From Microbacteriaceae bacterium (GTDB lineage: Bacteria > Actinomycetota > Actinomycetes > Actinomycetales > Microbacteriaceae): a DNA stretch of 53,988 nt. The notes beneath the pieces are model-generated. The model was not told where the DNA came from. It did not search any database and saw nothing but the letters and a program-made list of their open reading frames with translations. Shown piece by piece: positions 9,497-18,416 of this stretch (the stretch's first letter is position 1; every line of letters starts with the position of its first letter). A program made the translations under genes and the position numbers. Where the stretch lies: assembly GCA_019639055.1 (NCBI GenBank), contig JAHBSP010000010.1, forward strand, positions 1 to 53,988. The letters are read 5' to 3'.

Positions 9497-9567
9497 AGGT
9501 TGCGCAAGCAACAAGGCTATCTTACCGGAGTTCTGGGGCTTCGGGAAACTACAGTATTCGCATCCAG

Positions 9568-10884
9568 CTAACTCCCCCAAATCCCAATCACATACTCAGC
9601 TAAATACAGTATCGGCAATGACACAACCACGCTAAAGAGCACGATTGGCATATTTTCTTTCACTAACCGGAAGTTCGGAATTCCATACTGACCGTTCAAA
9701 TAATTCAATAGTCCCGATATTGGGCCAACGATAGACGCTAAGCTCCAGCCAATCAGGACTGACAGCACAAACATGGTCGGATCTATTTGAATAGTCGCTA
9801 ATAGCCCAACAATGATTGCTGAAGAAATTACCGGGTGGACGCCTAGTAGCGAGACAACAATCATCACGATAATCATTCCCCAGGCGACCAGCGGCGTGAA
9901 CTCCGTTAAAGGAACCTGGATATGCACAACATTCTGAAGCGCCCTGAAACCGATTGTAAGAATTCCAGCTGCAATAAAAAGCGTTCCCTCGGTTCGAGAT
10001 ATGGGAAGATTCTTTATTCCGTGAATCACCATTATTGGGACTCCCCTCAGACCATGGATACCAATCGCCCCAATCAAGGTCACCAGCAGCGCACCTGCCA
10101 CTACAAGCTTCGGGATTGAAATTTCGGGGAATAATAGGTGAGTCAGAAGCACAAAAAGAACCATAGACATCGGCACTCTAAGGAGGCGGAATGACGGTTG
10201 ATACCCGGTGAATGCCTGTAGTTCCTCAGGTGTTCTAGTGCGGATGTTCCACCAGGTCGCAATAAAAAGGCAGATTATTGCCGCGAACCCACCAATACCG
10301 ATTTGCAGCACCGTATTCGCACCAGGCATCAATACACCTGCAGCAGCGGCAGCAACCCAGAAAGGTGACCAGAAGGCACCTAGACCATAAGTTGAACTCA
10401 GTAGTGAAGCATCTTTTATTGTCAGCGGCTTATCACCTTTAATGCGGTCGGCAATAATCCCCACTGAAATTATGTTGATAACAGAACTAATCGCATGGTT
10501 TATAAATCCGGTTCTTCTAACCTCTTTCGCTCCAACACCTTTATCTGCTTCCCCTGCCCTACCACCAGTAATAAGACGCAGGAATACGACGCATGAAGTC
10601 ATCCCTGCAAGTTCCTGATTCATACTGAGCAGGTGTTCAAAACTCAAGCCTTCACCAGTATCCGAGTAGGTGACTGCCAACATAGATACTCCGGCAATCA
10701 CAAGCAGAGTCGCTGCAATTCGTGTGGGCAGATGTTTCAGAGTCAATAAACCTAATCCGAGGCAAAGCAAAGCAAATGCCCCGGATAGGTAATTAAAGAA
10801 CGGTACAAATATGGATGCTAATAAACATACGATAAGCAGAGCCATAGAGACGCCATACGCTCTAATGGCGACGTTTTTGACCAT
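9568..10884 (-). CDS. Unassigned polytopic permease (ion-transporter-superfamily-like)
   Basis: A 438-residue membrane protein with about eleven or twelve hydrophobic segments. Its layout, with two halves each holding a small-residue-rich re-entrant-like stretch (STYGLGAFWSPFWVAAAAAGV and LLGVHPVISSAIIVGLLATI), recalls the ArsB/NhaD/CitT-type ion transporter superfamily, but I do not recognise a specific family. It follows the methylmalonate-semialdehyde dehydrogenase gene by ten bases on the same strand, which suggests uptake of a carboxylate or amino-acid-derived substrate fed to that enzyme. Substrate and energetics are unknown. Confidence 0.72.
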   Translation of the reverse strand: MVKNVAIRAYGVSMALLIVCLLASIFVPFFNYLSGAFALLCLGLGLLTLKHLPTRIAATLLVIAGVSMLAVTYSDTGEGLSFEHLLSMNQELAGMTSCVVFLRLITGGRAGEADKGVGAKEVRRTGFINHAISSVINIISVGIIADRIKGDKPLTIKDASLLSSTYGLGAFWSPFWVAAAAAGVLMPGANTVLQIGIGGFAAIICLFIATWWNIRTRTPEELQAFTGYQPSFRLLRVPMSMVLFVLLTHLLFPEISIPKLVVAGALLVTLIGAIGIHGLRGVPIMVIHGIKNLPISRTEGTLFIAAGILTIGFRALQNVVHIQVPLTEFTPLVAWGMIIVMIVVSLLGVHPVISSAIIVGLLATIQIDPTMFVLSVLIGWSLASIVGPISGLLNYLNGQYGIPNFRLVKENMPIVLFSVVVSLPILYLAEYVIGIWGS

Positions 10885-10894
10885 TTATGCTGTT

Positions 10895-12391
10895 CTAGTT
10901 TTGTGGGAACCCGAGGTTGATTCCACCGTGACTAGGGTCTAGCCAGCGTGAGGTAATCGCCTTTTCTCTTGTGAAGAAGTGGAAACCTTGCGCACCATAT
11001 GCCTTTGTGTCTCCGAATAGTGAAGCCTTCCAGCCACCGAAAGAGAAGTACCCAACTGGAACAGGAATTGGAACATTTACTCCCACCATGCCCACTGTAA
11101 CTTCGTTCTGGAACTTACGGGCAGCTCCACCGTCATTTGTGAAAATGGCAGTGCCGTTTCCATACTGGTTTGAATTAATAATCTTCAAACCCTCTTCGTA
11201 TGTTTTTACGCGAACGATTGCAAGTACTGGTCCAAAGATCTCATCCTTGTACACGCCTGAGTTTAGAGGCACCTCGTCAATAAGTGTTGGACCAAGCCAG
11301 AAACCGTTAGGGTCGCCATCAGCCTTGATCGAACGTCCGTCAACGACAACCTTGGCTCCGTCCTTCTCTGCTAGTTCGATGTAGCTGGATACTTTGTCGC
11401 GGTGAACTTCGGTAATTAATGGACCCATATCGCAGTTCTTAGTGCCGTCGCCGACCTTGAGCCCTTCTAGTCTTTCGACAATCTTCTCAATCAGTGCATC
11501 GGCTACTGGCTCGACAGCAACAACCACAGAAATGGCCATGCATCGCTCACCAGCAGAGCCAAAACCTGCGTTTACTGAAGCATCAGCGGTTAGGTCAAGG
11601 TCTGCGTCAGGAAGCACAAGCATGTGGTTCTTTGCCCCACCGAATGCTTGAACGCGCTTTCCAAGTCCAGTACCTCGTTCATAAACATATTTAGCAATCG
11701 GGGTTGAACCTACGAAGGAAATTGATTCAACATCTTCATGATCGATCAGCCTGTCTACCGCTACTTTGTCACCGTGAACCACGTTGAAAACACCGTCTGG
11801 TAGTCCGGCTTCTTTCAAGAGTTCGGCAATGAAGTTAGCAGCACTTGGATCCTTCTCACTAGGTTTCAGGATTACGGTGTTACCAACCGAAAGTGCTACA
11901 GGGATAAACCATAGTGGCACCATTGCAGGGAAGTTGAAAGGAGAAATAATGCCCACAACTCCCAATGCCTGGTGAAGTGAGTAAACGTCTACACCAGTTG
12001 AAGCGTTTTCGACATACTCACCCTTGATGTAGTTAGGGAAGCTTGTAGAAAGTTCAACAACTTCTAGACCACGCGCAATCTCGCCGGCTGCATCTGAAAG
12101 CACCTTTCCGTGTTCTTCAGTGATTATTGCCGCGAGTTCTAGAACTTTGCGCTCTAAAAGATCGCGAAATGCAAACATGATCTTCTGACGACGAGCGACT
12201 GATAGGTCACGCCATGCGGGTAGCGCTGCCTTTGCTGCGGCAACTGCCTTATCAACGTCACTCACTTCAGCGAGAGAGACCTTTTTGACTGCACGACCTA
12301 GCGCGGGGTTGAAAACATCCCCGAAACGACCCCCTGAACCGGAATCAAATTTTCCCCCGATCCAATGCTCAACTACTGGCAGGTTAGCCAT
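10895..12391 (-). CDS. mmsA: CoA-acylating methylmalonate-semialdehyde dehydrogenase (MmsA/IolA type)
   Basis: The enzyme oxidises methylmalonate semialdehyde or malonate semialdehyde with NAD and CoA to propionyl-CoA or acetyl-CoA, with loss of CO2. It serves valine, thymine, beta-alanine or inositol breakdown. The 498 residues have the typical N-terminus (VEHWIGGKFDSGSG), the cofactor segment GIISPFNFPAMVPLWFIP, catalytic Cys284 in GSAGERCMA, and the family-specific FGGAKNHM where other aldehyde dehydrogenases carry their general-base Glu. It is the first gene of a two-gene unit with the permease downstream. A class III aminotransferase at 19.4-20.7 kb could supply malonate semialdehyde, but the genes are 7 kb apart. 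Confidence 0.93.
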   Translation of the reverse strand: MANLPVVEHWIGGKFDSGSGGRFGDVFNPALGRAVKKVSLAEVSDVDKAVAAAKAALPAWRDLSVARRQKIMFAFRDLLERKVLELAAIITEEHGKVLSDAAGEIARGLEVVELSTSFPNYIKGEYVENASTGVDVYSLHQALGVVGIISPFNFPAMVPLWFIPVALSVGNTVILKPSEKDPSAANFIAELLKEAGLPDGVFNVVHGDKVAVDRLIDHEDVESISFVGSTPIAKYVYERGTGLGKRVQAFGGAKNHMLVLPDADLDLTADASVNAGFGSAGERCMAISVVVAVEPVADALIEKIVERLEGLKVGDGTKNCDMGPLITEVHRDKVSSYIELAEKDGAKVVVDGRSIKADGDPNGFWLGPTLIDEVPLNSGVYKDEIFGPVLAIVRVKTYEEGLKIINSNQYGNGTAIFTNDGGAARKFQNEVTVGMVGVNVPIPVPVGYFSFGGWKASLFGDTKAYGAQGFHFFTREKAITSRWLDPSHGGINLGFPQN

Positions 12392-12513
12392 TTATACTCC
12401 TTCTGCTACCTCTTTGAAGTGAGGCCGCCATGGAATTAGAATACCCGCTTATAAGTAGGTGTTGGCCAAGGACTAGCTGTTGTGATTGAGGCTTAACTAC
12501 CCCAAGCCCCAAC

Positions 12514-13872
12514 CTAAATCCCTAAAACCGCCTTAGCAATCAGGAAGTAAATTACCAACCCTGAAGCATCCACAAATGTGGTGATAAACGGGTTGGAGAA
12601 AACTGCTGGGTCTACTTTCAGCGCTCTAGCAATAATAGGCATCACTCCACCTACTGTTGCCGCGGTGGTGCAAACTGCGACAAGTGTGAGTCCAATCACT
12701 AACCCGATTGCCGGATTGTATATCGCTGCAGCGAGTCCCCCACCGACTATCCCGAGCAATGAGCCCAGGAAGAAACCCACGCGAAGTTCTCGCCCAAGCA
12801 CTCTCCAAATATCGGATGGCCGCACATCGTTCAGAGCGAGCGCACGAGTCACCGTGGTCGCGGCCTGATTACCGGTGTTACCTCCGGTACCAATCAGTAG
12901 TGGCACAAATAGCGCCAGCACAGTCACTTTCGCGAGGGTGCCTTCAAAGTGTGAAAGTACCTGCACAGTGAGGGTCGCACCAACTGCCAAAACTAGCAGC
13001 CAAACCACTCGCGAGCGCACCAGGGTCCTGATTGGCGTGGCAAGGTACGGTCTAGTCAAAGGCTCCACACCACCCTGACGGGCAGTGTCTTCGGACTCTT
13101 CCTGCTCGAGGATGCGCACAGCATCGTCGATCGTGAGCACACCCACCAAGCGTTCTTCTTTATCCACAATCGTTAATGCCAGCACCCCTTGCTCGGTGCA
13201 GAGGCGAGCCGCAGCTTCTGCGCTTTGATATGCAGTGGCGATTGGTGCATCCTTCATGATTTCTGAAATCTGGATGCTCTCATCGGCTTTCATCAGTTCG
13301 CGTAGAGTCACGGTGCCAACCACCCGCCGGCTGTCATTAAGTACCGGAATCACGTAGATTGTCTCAGCGTCGTCTAGCCGAGCATTCACTCGCTCCAGTG
13401 TTCTGCCTACGGTGTAGTTCGATCGGGTGGAGACGTATTCCGGACTCATCCTCCTGCCCACGGAACCTTTCGGGTAACCGAGGACTTCGGATGTCATCTG
13501 CCGCTCTTTTTTGGTGAGTCCCTGCAGTAGCCGAGGCGCGAGGGCGGCGGGGAGTTCGTCGAGTAGCCAGACACGGTCATCCGGATCGAGACTTGCAAAT
13601 ACTGAGGCCACTTCTGCGTCTTGGAGTCCGTGAATCAGGTCACTCTGAAGTGATGGCGCGAGCGCTTCAAAAACCTCTAGAGCTGTGTCTTTAGCCAGTA
13701 GCCGGTATGTGAATGCGCGCTGTTTTTCTGGGAGGCGCTCAAGCACATCCACTACCTGTTCGGTGGTTATTTCTGCGAGTAGGTGCGATACCGCAGTGGC
13801 GTCATTCTCGCTAAGTAGCGGGCTTAGTTTGTTTAGAATCTCATCGAGTTCAAAAGTCTGGTTAGCATCCAT
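12514..13872 (-). CDS. mgtE: Magnesium transporter MgtE
   Basis: MgtE is a Mg2+-gated Mg2+ channel. Order of parts: a cytoplasmic N domain of helical repeats (about residues 1-130), a pair of CBS domains (about 140-260), a plug helix, and the C-terminal five-segment membrane domain from about residue 285. The pore signature VPLLIGTGGNTGNQAATTVTRA is intact. At 452 residues it is of usual length. It is transcribed alone on the minus strand; the 120 bases between it and mmsA contain no recognisable hairpin. Confidence 0.95.
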   Translation of the reverse strand: MDANQTFELDEILNKLSPLLSENDATAVSHLLAEITTEQVVDVLERLPEKQRAFTYRLLAKDTALEVFEALAPSLQSDLIHGLQDAEVASVFASLDPDDRVWLLDELPAALAPRLLQGLTKKERQMTSEVLGYPKGSVGRRMSPEYVSTRSNYTVGRTLERVNARLDDAETIYVIPVLNDSRRVVGTVTLRELMKADESIQISEIMKDAPIATAYQSAEAAARLCTEQGVLALTIVDKEERLVGVLTIDDAVRILEQEESEDTARQGGVEPLTRPYLATPIRTLVRSRVVWLLVLAVGATLTVQVLSHFEGTLAKVTVLALFVPLLIGTGGNTGNQAATTVTRALALNDVRPSDIWRVLGRELRVGFFLGSLLGIVGGGLAAAIYNPAIGLVIGLTLVAVCTTAATVGGVMPIIARALKVDPAVFSNPFITTFVDASGLVIYFLIAKAVLGI

Positions 13873-14028
13873 CGGCTAACTCCTCTCAGGTATGTGTAGG
13901 TCGGATTATGGCTAGGACTGTCGCTATTCATAAGCCATCACCTCACTTTTCTACCTGTCTCGGATGCCTTGTAGAGGGTATCATGTTTAGTGAATGCGTC
14001 CTGCATTTTCCAGGTAGGGAGGCCACAA

Positions 14029-14541
14029 ATGAGCGACACAATCGGTAAAGAAAACGTGGATATCTATTCACTCCCAGTCACCACCATCAGAGGCGAAGAA
14101 ACTACTTTCGGAGCAATCGCCGGCGACAAGGTTGCCCTAGTTGTTAACGTGGCGTCTAGGTGCGGACACACTCCACAGTATGCGCAGCTTGAAGAGCTGC
14201 AGCAGAAGTATGGAGAGCAGGGGTTTACCGTAATCGGTTTCCCTAGCAACCAGTTCCTTCAAGAGATGGGCTCTGAGGAGGATATCGCCGAGTACTGTTC
14301 AGCAACTTGGGGCACCACCTTCCCGATGACAAGCAAGGTTAGTGTAAACGGCAGTAAAACCCACCCCGTTTTCAAAGAGCTAAAGCTCACTGCGGATGCC
14401 GAAGGCAAAGCCGGCAGAGTTGCTTGGAACTTTGAGAAGTTTCTTATCTCACCGGATGGGCAGGTTGCTAGATTCCGCCCTCCAGTCTTACCTGACGATC
14501 CTGCAATTGTTGAACAGATCGAAGCTTGGTTGCCTAAATAA
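14029..14541 (+). CDS. Glutathione peroxidase-family thiol peroxidase
   Basis: The family reduces hydroperoxides; bacterial members usually draw electrons from thioredoxin rather than glutathione, and Actinobacteria lack glutathione, so a thioredoxin or mycothiol partner is likely. The active-site tetrad members are visible: Cys45 in VASRCGHTPQY, Gln75 in GFPSNQF, Trp133 in VAWNFEKFL, plus the Asn after it. The active residue is Cys, not selenocysteine. The start is ATG at 14029, preceded by a strong GGGAGG site; a longer frame from 13990 is less likely. The length of 170 residues is normal. It sits alone between mgtE (divergent) and the DUF1801 genes. Confidence 0.93.
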   Translation: MSDTIGKENVDIYSLPVTTIRGEETTFGAIAGDKVALVVNVASRCGHTPQYAQLEELQQKYGEQGFTVIGFPSNQFLQEMGSEEDIAEYCSATWGTTFPMTSKVSVNGSKTHPVFKELKLTADAEGKAGRVAWNFEKFLISPDGQVARFRPPVLPDDPAIVEQIEAWLPK

Positions 14542-14593
14542 CTGTTTGCGTCCCGATAGTGAGAGACCGGCAGTGAGCGATTAGTCTAAAACT

Positions 14594-14938
14594 ATGACAT
14601 CGCAAACAATCGACGCCTACATCGCTGAGCAGGATTCGGAAATCAGGCCTGTGCTTGTAAAAGTGCGTGAAATAATCGGCTCAGCTATTCCAGATGCTTC
14701 AGAAAAAATGTCTTATGGAATCCCTACTTGGTGGGCTGGGCGTAATATCATCCACTTCTCGGCGGCTAAGAAGCACTTAGGTTTATACCCTGGCCCTAAA
14801 GCAATTGCAGCTTTTCAGGATCAACTCGCAGAATACGACCAGAGCAAAGGTACTATTCGATTTCCTTTAAACTCACCTATCCCTTACGAACTTATTGCCG
14901 ATATTTCTCGTTGGTGCCTAGAAAACTATCGGAAGTAG
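14594..14938 (+). CDS. DUF1801 protein, copy 1
   Basis: A 114-residue protein of the DUF1801/YdhG-like family (an iron-chaperone fold in some Gram-positive relatives). Family marks are the opening IDAYIAEQDSEIRPVLVKVRE, the tandem Trp motif GIPTWWAGRNIIHFSAAKKHLGLYP and the end IRFPLNSPIPYELIADISRW. It lies three bases upstream of a homologous gene on the same strand, so this is a tandem pair. The molecular function is not known; frataxin-like iron binding is only a family-level suggestion. Confidence 0.88.
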   Translation: MTSQTIDAYIAEQDSEIRPVLVKVREIIGSAIPDASEKMSYGIPTWWAGRNIIHFSAAKKHLGLYPGPKAIAAFQDQLAEYDQSKGTIRFPLNSPIPYELIADISRWCLENYRK

Positions 14939-14941
14939 ACA

Positions 14942-15289
14942 GTGCAGATGAAACCCGAATCAATCGACGCCTACATTGAGATTCAACACGAGGAGATTCG
15001 CCCGATTCTTAACAAGTTCCGTGACACTATTCGCGCCGAGTTACCAGAAGCAACTGAGAAGCTTGCCTGGAATATGCCGACTTGGTGGCAGGTGAAGAAT
15101 CTGGTTCATTTTGCGGCATCGAAGAACCACATCACTTTTCACCCGAGTAAACCTGCAATCGAAGCATTTTCTGAGCAATTGGATGCGCTAAACATCGATC
15201 ACACAGAAATGACCATCCGCTTTCCATACAAAGACCCAATCCCTTACGAGCTTGTTGCCGATATGGTTCGCTGGACTCTAAATAATTAG
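14942..15289 (+). CDS. DUF1801 protein, copy 2
   Basis: A paralogue of the gene just upstream, with the same layout (IDAYIEIQHEEIRPILNKFRD, NMPTWWQVKNLVHFAASKNHITFHP, IRFPYKDPIPYELVADMVRW) and clear divergence between the two copies, so the duplication is not recent. The frame opens at GTG 14942, two codons before an in-frame ATG at 14948; either may be used. Its stop overlaps that of the convergent MMPL gene by four bases. Expression together with copy 1 is expected. No specific function is assignable. Confidence 0.87.
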   Translation: MQMKPESIDAYIEIQHEEIRPILNKFRDTIRAELPEATEKLAWNMPTWWQVKNLVHFAASKNHITFHPSKPAIEAFSEQLDALNIDHTEMTIRFPYKDPIPYELVADMVRWTLNN

Positions 15290-17640
15290 ACGGATGCTTT
15301 TAGGGCTTCCTTCTCAAGCGCAGCACCCTCAACATCAACATCCGGAAGGATGCGGTCAAGCCATTTCGGAATCCACCAAGCGCCCTTACCAAGCACGTGC
15401 ATCAGCGCAGGCATCAGCAGTAGACGCACGATGAATGCGTCAAACAGCACACCAACCGCGAGACCGAAACCGACGGAACGCACCAGCATAGAGTCTGCGA
15501 AAACGAATCCACCAAATACGGAAATCATAATCAGCGCCGCTGCAATTACTACTGCCCTACCGGCACGGAATCCCTGAGCGACAGCCTTGCGAGCTTCTGT
15601 TCCGTGAACAAATGCTTCGCGCATCCCCGCTGCCAGGAATATCTGATAGTCCATAGCGAGTCCGAAAAGTATTCCCACGAGAATTATCGGCAGGAAGCTC
15701 ATAATCGGCCCAGGCGCGGTGATTCCGAAGATTTCGCCAAGCCATCCCCACTGGAACACGGCAACGAGTGCCCCATAGGTTGCTAGTAGTGAAAGCACGA
15801 AACCTAGGGTCGCGATGACCGGCACCAGAATCGAACGGAACACCAGAATCATAATCAACAGCGATAGGCCAACAACCAATATTAGGTAAGTCGGGAGCAC
15901 ATCTGCGAGCTTGTCAGAAATGTCTCTATTGATTGCTGTCTGCCCTGAAACACCGAGAGTGATTCCCTCGTCGGTTAGATCAAGGGATCGCAAGTCTTTC
16001 ACTAGAGCGTCGGTAGATGCCGCGTTTGGTCCATCGGCTGGCACAATCTGAAACACAATCAAGTTCCGATCTGTGTTTGTCGCTGCCGGAGCCACTGCGG
16101 TTACGTTTTCAAGGCTTGCCAGTTCCCTAGCAATCTGCAGCTGCACAAAAATTTCTGTCTCATCGGTGAGTGGCTCATCCAACTCTGCCAACACAATAAG
16201 CGCACCGTTAGTTCCAGCACCAAATGCTTCACTCATCGTCTCATAGGCTGCATATGCGGTGGAATCAGCTGGTTCCGAAGCTCCGTCTGGGAGCCCTAGA
16301 CGCATCTCTGCTGCTGGAATCGCCAGGATGCCTAAAGCGGCAACAGCGACAATAATTGTTCCTAACGCGCGCCAAGTATTCATCGGCTTGACTTCTTTTT
16401 GGCGACGAACTTTCTGTACTAGGTTCTTCAGGGTGCGTTTATTGAGCACGCGCCTCCCCGCCAAACCAAGCAGTGCTGGGGTGAGGGTAATTGCAATCAG
16501 CACAGCGATTGCGACCGTGCCTGCACCGATGTTTCCCATAAGCCCCAGAAAACTAATACCTGTGATGTTTAGACCAAGCAGAGCAACAATCACAGTAGAT
16601 CCTGCAAACACGACTGCGTTTCCGGCGGTGCCGTTGGCGAGTGCGATCGACTCCACAACGTCCATACCAGAGGCCAGCTGTTTGCGGTGTCGGTTCACTA
16701 TAAATAGCGAATAGTCGATGCCCACAGCAAGCCCCAGCATCACTCCAAGAATCGGTGTGACAGAAGCCATGTCGATGATGCTAGAGAAGGAAAGCGCAGT
16801 GAGTGCACCGATGCCTACCCCAACAAGAGCGGTTGCTATCGGTAGCGAAGCAGCGATTAGACCACCGAGCATCACCAATAGGACTATTGCAGCGATTGCT
16901 AAACCAATAGCCTCAGAGACTCCAAAAAGTCCCGGTAGGCTCTGCGCAATTACGTTACTGAAATCTGTGTTTACACCCGTGACTGGATTGTCTTCGAAGT
17001 ATTCCATGACCGCATTCTTGATGCCCTCGTCAAGGTCAAACATGCTGTCTTTGAAAGAGACGGTAACCATCGCTACCGAACCGTCGTCGGAAACCATCTG
17101 AATATTTTGTGCATATCCGTATAGTTCAACACTCTGATCTAGTGCAAGTTCCTGACCTGCAATCTGAGCACGCGCATATTCTGCTTCTATTGCAGAAATA
17201 AATCCGGCGGCTTCGGCTGCATCAATCTGCACCTTCGCTTCATTGATTTGCTGGTAGCCGGCCTGTATTTGCGCGGATATTTGCTGCATCTGCTCGGCTG
17301 TTGCGTATGGATCAACAACATTGGCGATTCCGTCAACTTCACTAGAGAGTCCAGCAATTACTTCACGAATCTTTGTAGCCTGTTCTGCGGTTATCGCACT
17401 GCCGTCTGCGGTGTGGTAAACGACATACCCCACTGCACCGCTTAGCTCCGGAAGCTCGGACTGCATACGGTCGATTACCTCAGCTGCCGGAGTCCCTGGG
17501 ATATCGAAGCTGTTACTGAGTTTGCCAAAACCGGCGATGAATGCACCACCGGCAGCAAGCAAAATCACCAGCCAGGCTGCAATAATTTTCCAGCTGTTTG
17601 TGGCAGAGAATTTACCTAGTCTTTGAAGTAGCTTGGCCAA
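15286..17640 (-). CDS. MMPL/RND-family transporter
   Basis: A 784-residue transporter of the MMPL branch of the RND superfamily, which exports lipids or drugs using the proton gradient. Order: membrane segment 1, a large extracytoplasmic loop (about 35-225), five membrane segments with the Asp-containing stretch GLAVGIDYSLFIVNRHRKQL, then the repeat with a second loop (about 440-580) and GLAMDYQIFLAAGMREA. Both GxxxDY signatures are present, so the duplicated RND architecture is complete. It is divergent from a TetR regulator across 171 bases that hold an inverted repeat, which suggests repression and induction by an exported compound. Confidence 0.93.
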   Translation of the reverse strand: MAKLLQRLGKFSATNSWKIIAAWLVILLAAGGAFIAGFGKLSNSFDIPGTPAAEVIDRMQSELPELSGAVGYVVYHTADGSAITAEQATKIREVIAGLSSEVDGIANVVDPYATAEQMQQISAQIQAGYQQINEAKVQIDAAEAAGFISAIEAEYARAQIAGQELALDQSVELYGYAQNIQMVSDDGSVAMVTVSFKDSMFDLDEGIKNAVMEYFEDNPVTGVNTDFSNVIAQSLPGLFGVSEAIGLAIAAIVLLVMLGGLIAASLPIATALVGVGIGALTALSFSSIIDMASVTPILGVMLGLAVGIDYSLFIVNRHRKQLASGMDVVESIALANGTAGNAVVFAGSTVIVALLGLNITGISFLGLMGNIGAGTVAIAVLIAITLTPALLGLAGRRVLNKRTLKNLVQKVRRQKEVKPMNTWRALGTIIVAVAALGILAIPAAEMRLGLPDGASEPADSTAYAAYETMSEAFGAGTNGALIVLAELDEPLTDETEIFVQLQIARELASLENVTAVAPAATNTDRNLIVFQIVPADGPNAASTDALVKDLRSLDLTDEGITLGVSGQTAINRDISDKLADVLPTYLILVVGLSLLIMILVFRSILVPVIATLGFVLSLLATYGALVAVFQWGWLGEIFGITAPGPIMSFLPIILVGILFGLAMDYQIFLAAGMREAFVHGTEARKAVAQGFRAGRAVVIAAALIMISVFGGFVFADSMLVRSVGFGLAVGVLFDAFIVRLLLMPALMHVLGKGAWWIPKWLDRILPDVDVEGAALEKEALKASV

Positions 17641-17707
17641 GAGGACTCCTTGTTTTCACCCGATGCGCTTTTGGGTATTTTTGTTTCATTCAAAATGCTA
17701 CTAGACG

Positions 17708-17755
17708 GAACGTATCGTATTTATTGGAGTTCGCTGTGAGAAATACGAAACGATA
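17708..17755. promoter_or_regulatory. Inverted repeat between MMPL and tetR, candidate TetR operator
   Basis: TCGTATTT (17715-17722) and AAATACGA (17741-17748) are perfect inverted copies with an 18-base centre. Extending outward to 17708 and 17755 gives 12 of 15 matching pairs per arm. The element lies in the only intergenic space between the divergent transporter and regulator genes. Half-sites this far apart suggest two dimers or a long operator. Binding by the adjacent TetR protein is inference. Confidence 0.6.
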
Positions 17756-17811
17756 AGGTCTACAATTCTGATAACAGCAAACCCAGCAAACAAATATCGA
17801 AAGCAGTTAAC

Positions 17812-18393
17812 TTGGAGCAGGAAGTCGAGTCTAAGCGACGCGGACCCGAACGTAGCGAAAAAGCACGCATCGCTATCCTGACTGCCGTTGCAGAGCGACT
17901 TCTTGCCAGCGGTTACGACTCCCTCACCATGGAAGGTATCGCTGCAGATGCTGGCGTCGGCAAACAAACCATCTACCGCTGGTGGAAAACTAAGGGAGAT
18001 TTAGTAGCTGACTCCTTGGTTGAAGGCTTCCTGATACCGGATGTTTTTTCCCCGAAAAACACTGGCGATATCCGCGCCGACCTCACTAACTGGCTTAAAA
18101 CCATCGCGAAATTTTTAAAAACAGATACAAACTCGGAACTCCTTCGCTCTCTCGTTATCGCCTCGGTCAACAATCCTGAGGTGGGAGAGAACATGTATAA
18201 CCGCCTTGGCGTAATTGCTATGTTCAATGAGCGCTTCCGTGCTGCCATCGCCTCCGGTGAATTACCTGCCGACACCCAAGTGATGGAAATAGGGGATGCT
18301 CTATTTGGCTCGATTGTGCTGCGGGTGCTTCGCCACGGAAAAATCGACGAAACCTTTATTACTCAGATTGTGAACCTACTGCTTCCTAAGTAA
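17812..18393 (+). CDS. TetR/AcrR-family repressor
   Basis: A 193-residue one-component regulator with an N-terminal TetR helix-turn-helix (about residues 17-64; GYDSLTMEGIAADAGVGKQTIYRWWKTKGDLV) and a C-terminal all-helical ligand domain. The frame can only open at TTG 17812; the next Met would remove half of the HTH, and the ribosome site before TTG is weak. It is divergent from the MMPL transporter and probably represses it and itself through the inverted repeat between them. The ligand is unknown. Confidence 0.91.
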   Translation: MEQEVESKRRGPERSEKARIAILTAVAERLLASGYDSLTMEGIAADAGVGKQTIYRWWKTKGDLVADSLVEGFLIPDVFSPKNTGDIRADLTNWLKTIAKFLKTDTNSELLRSLVIASVNNPEVGENMYNRLGVIAMFNERFRAAIASGELPADTQVMEIGDALFGSIVLRVLRHGKIDETFITQIVNLLLPK

Positions 18394-18416
18394 TATTCCT
18401 AACCTAAACTTAAACG

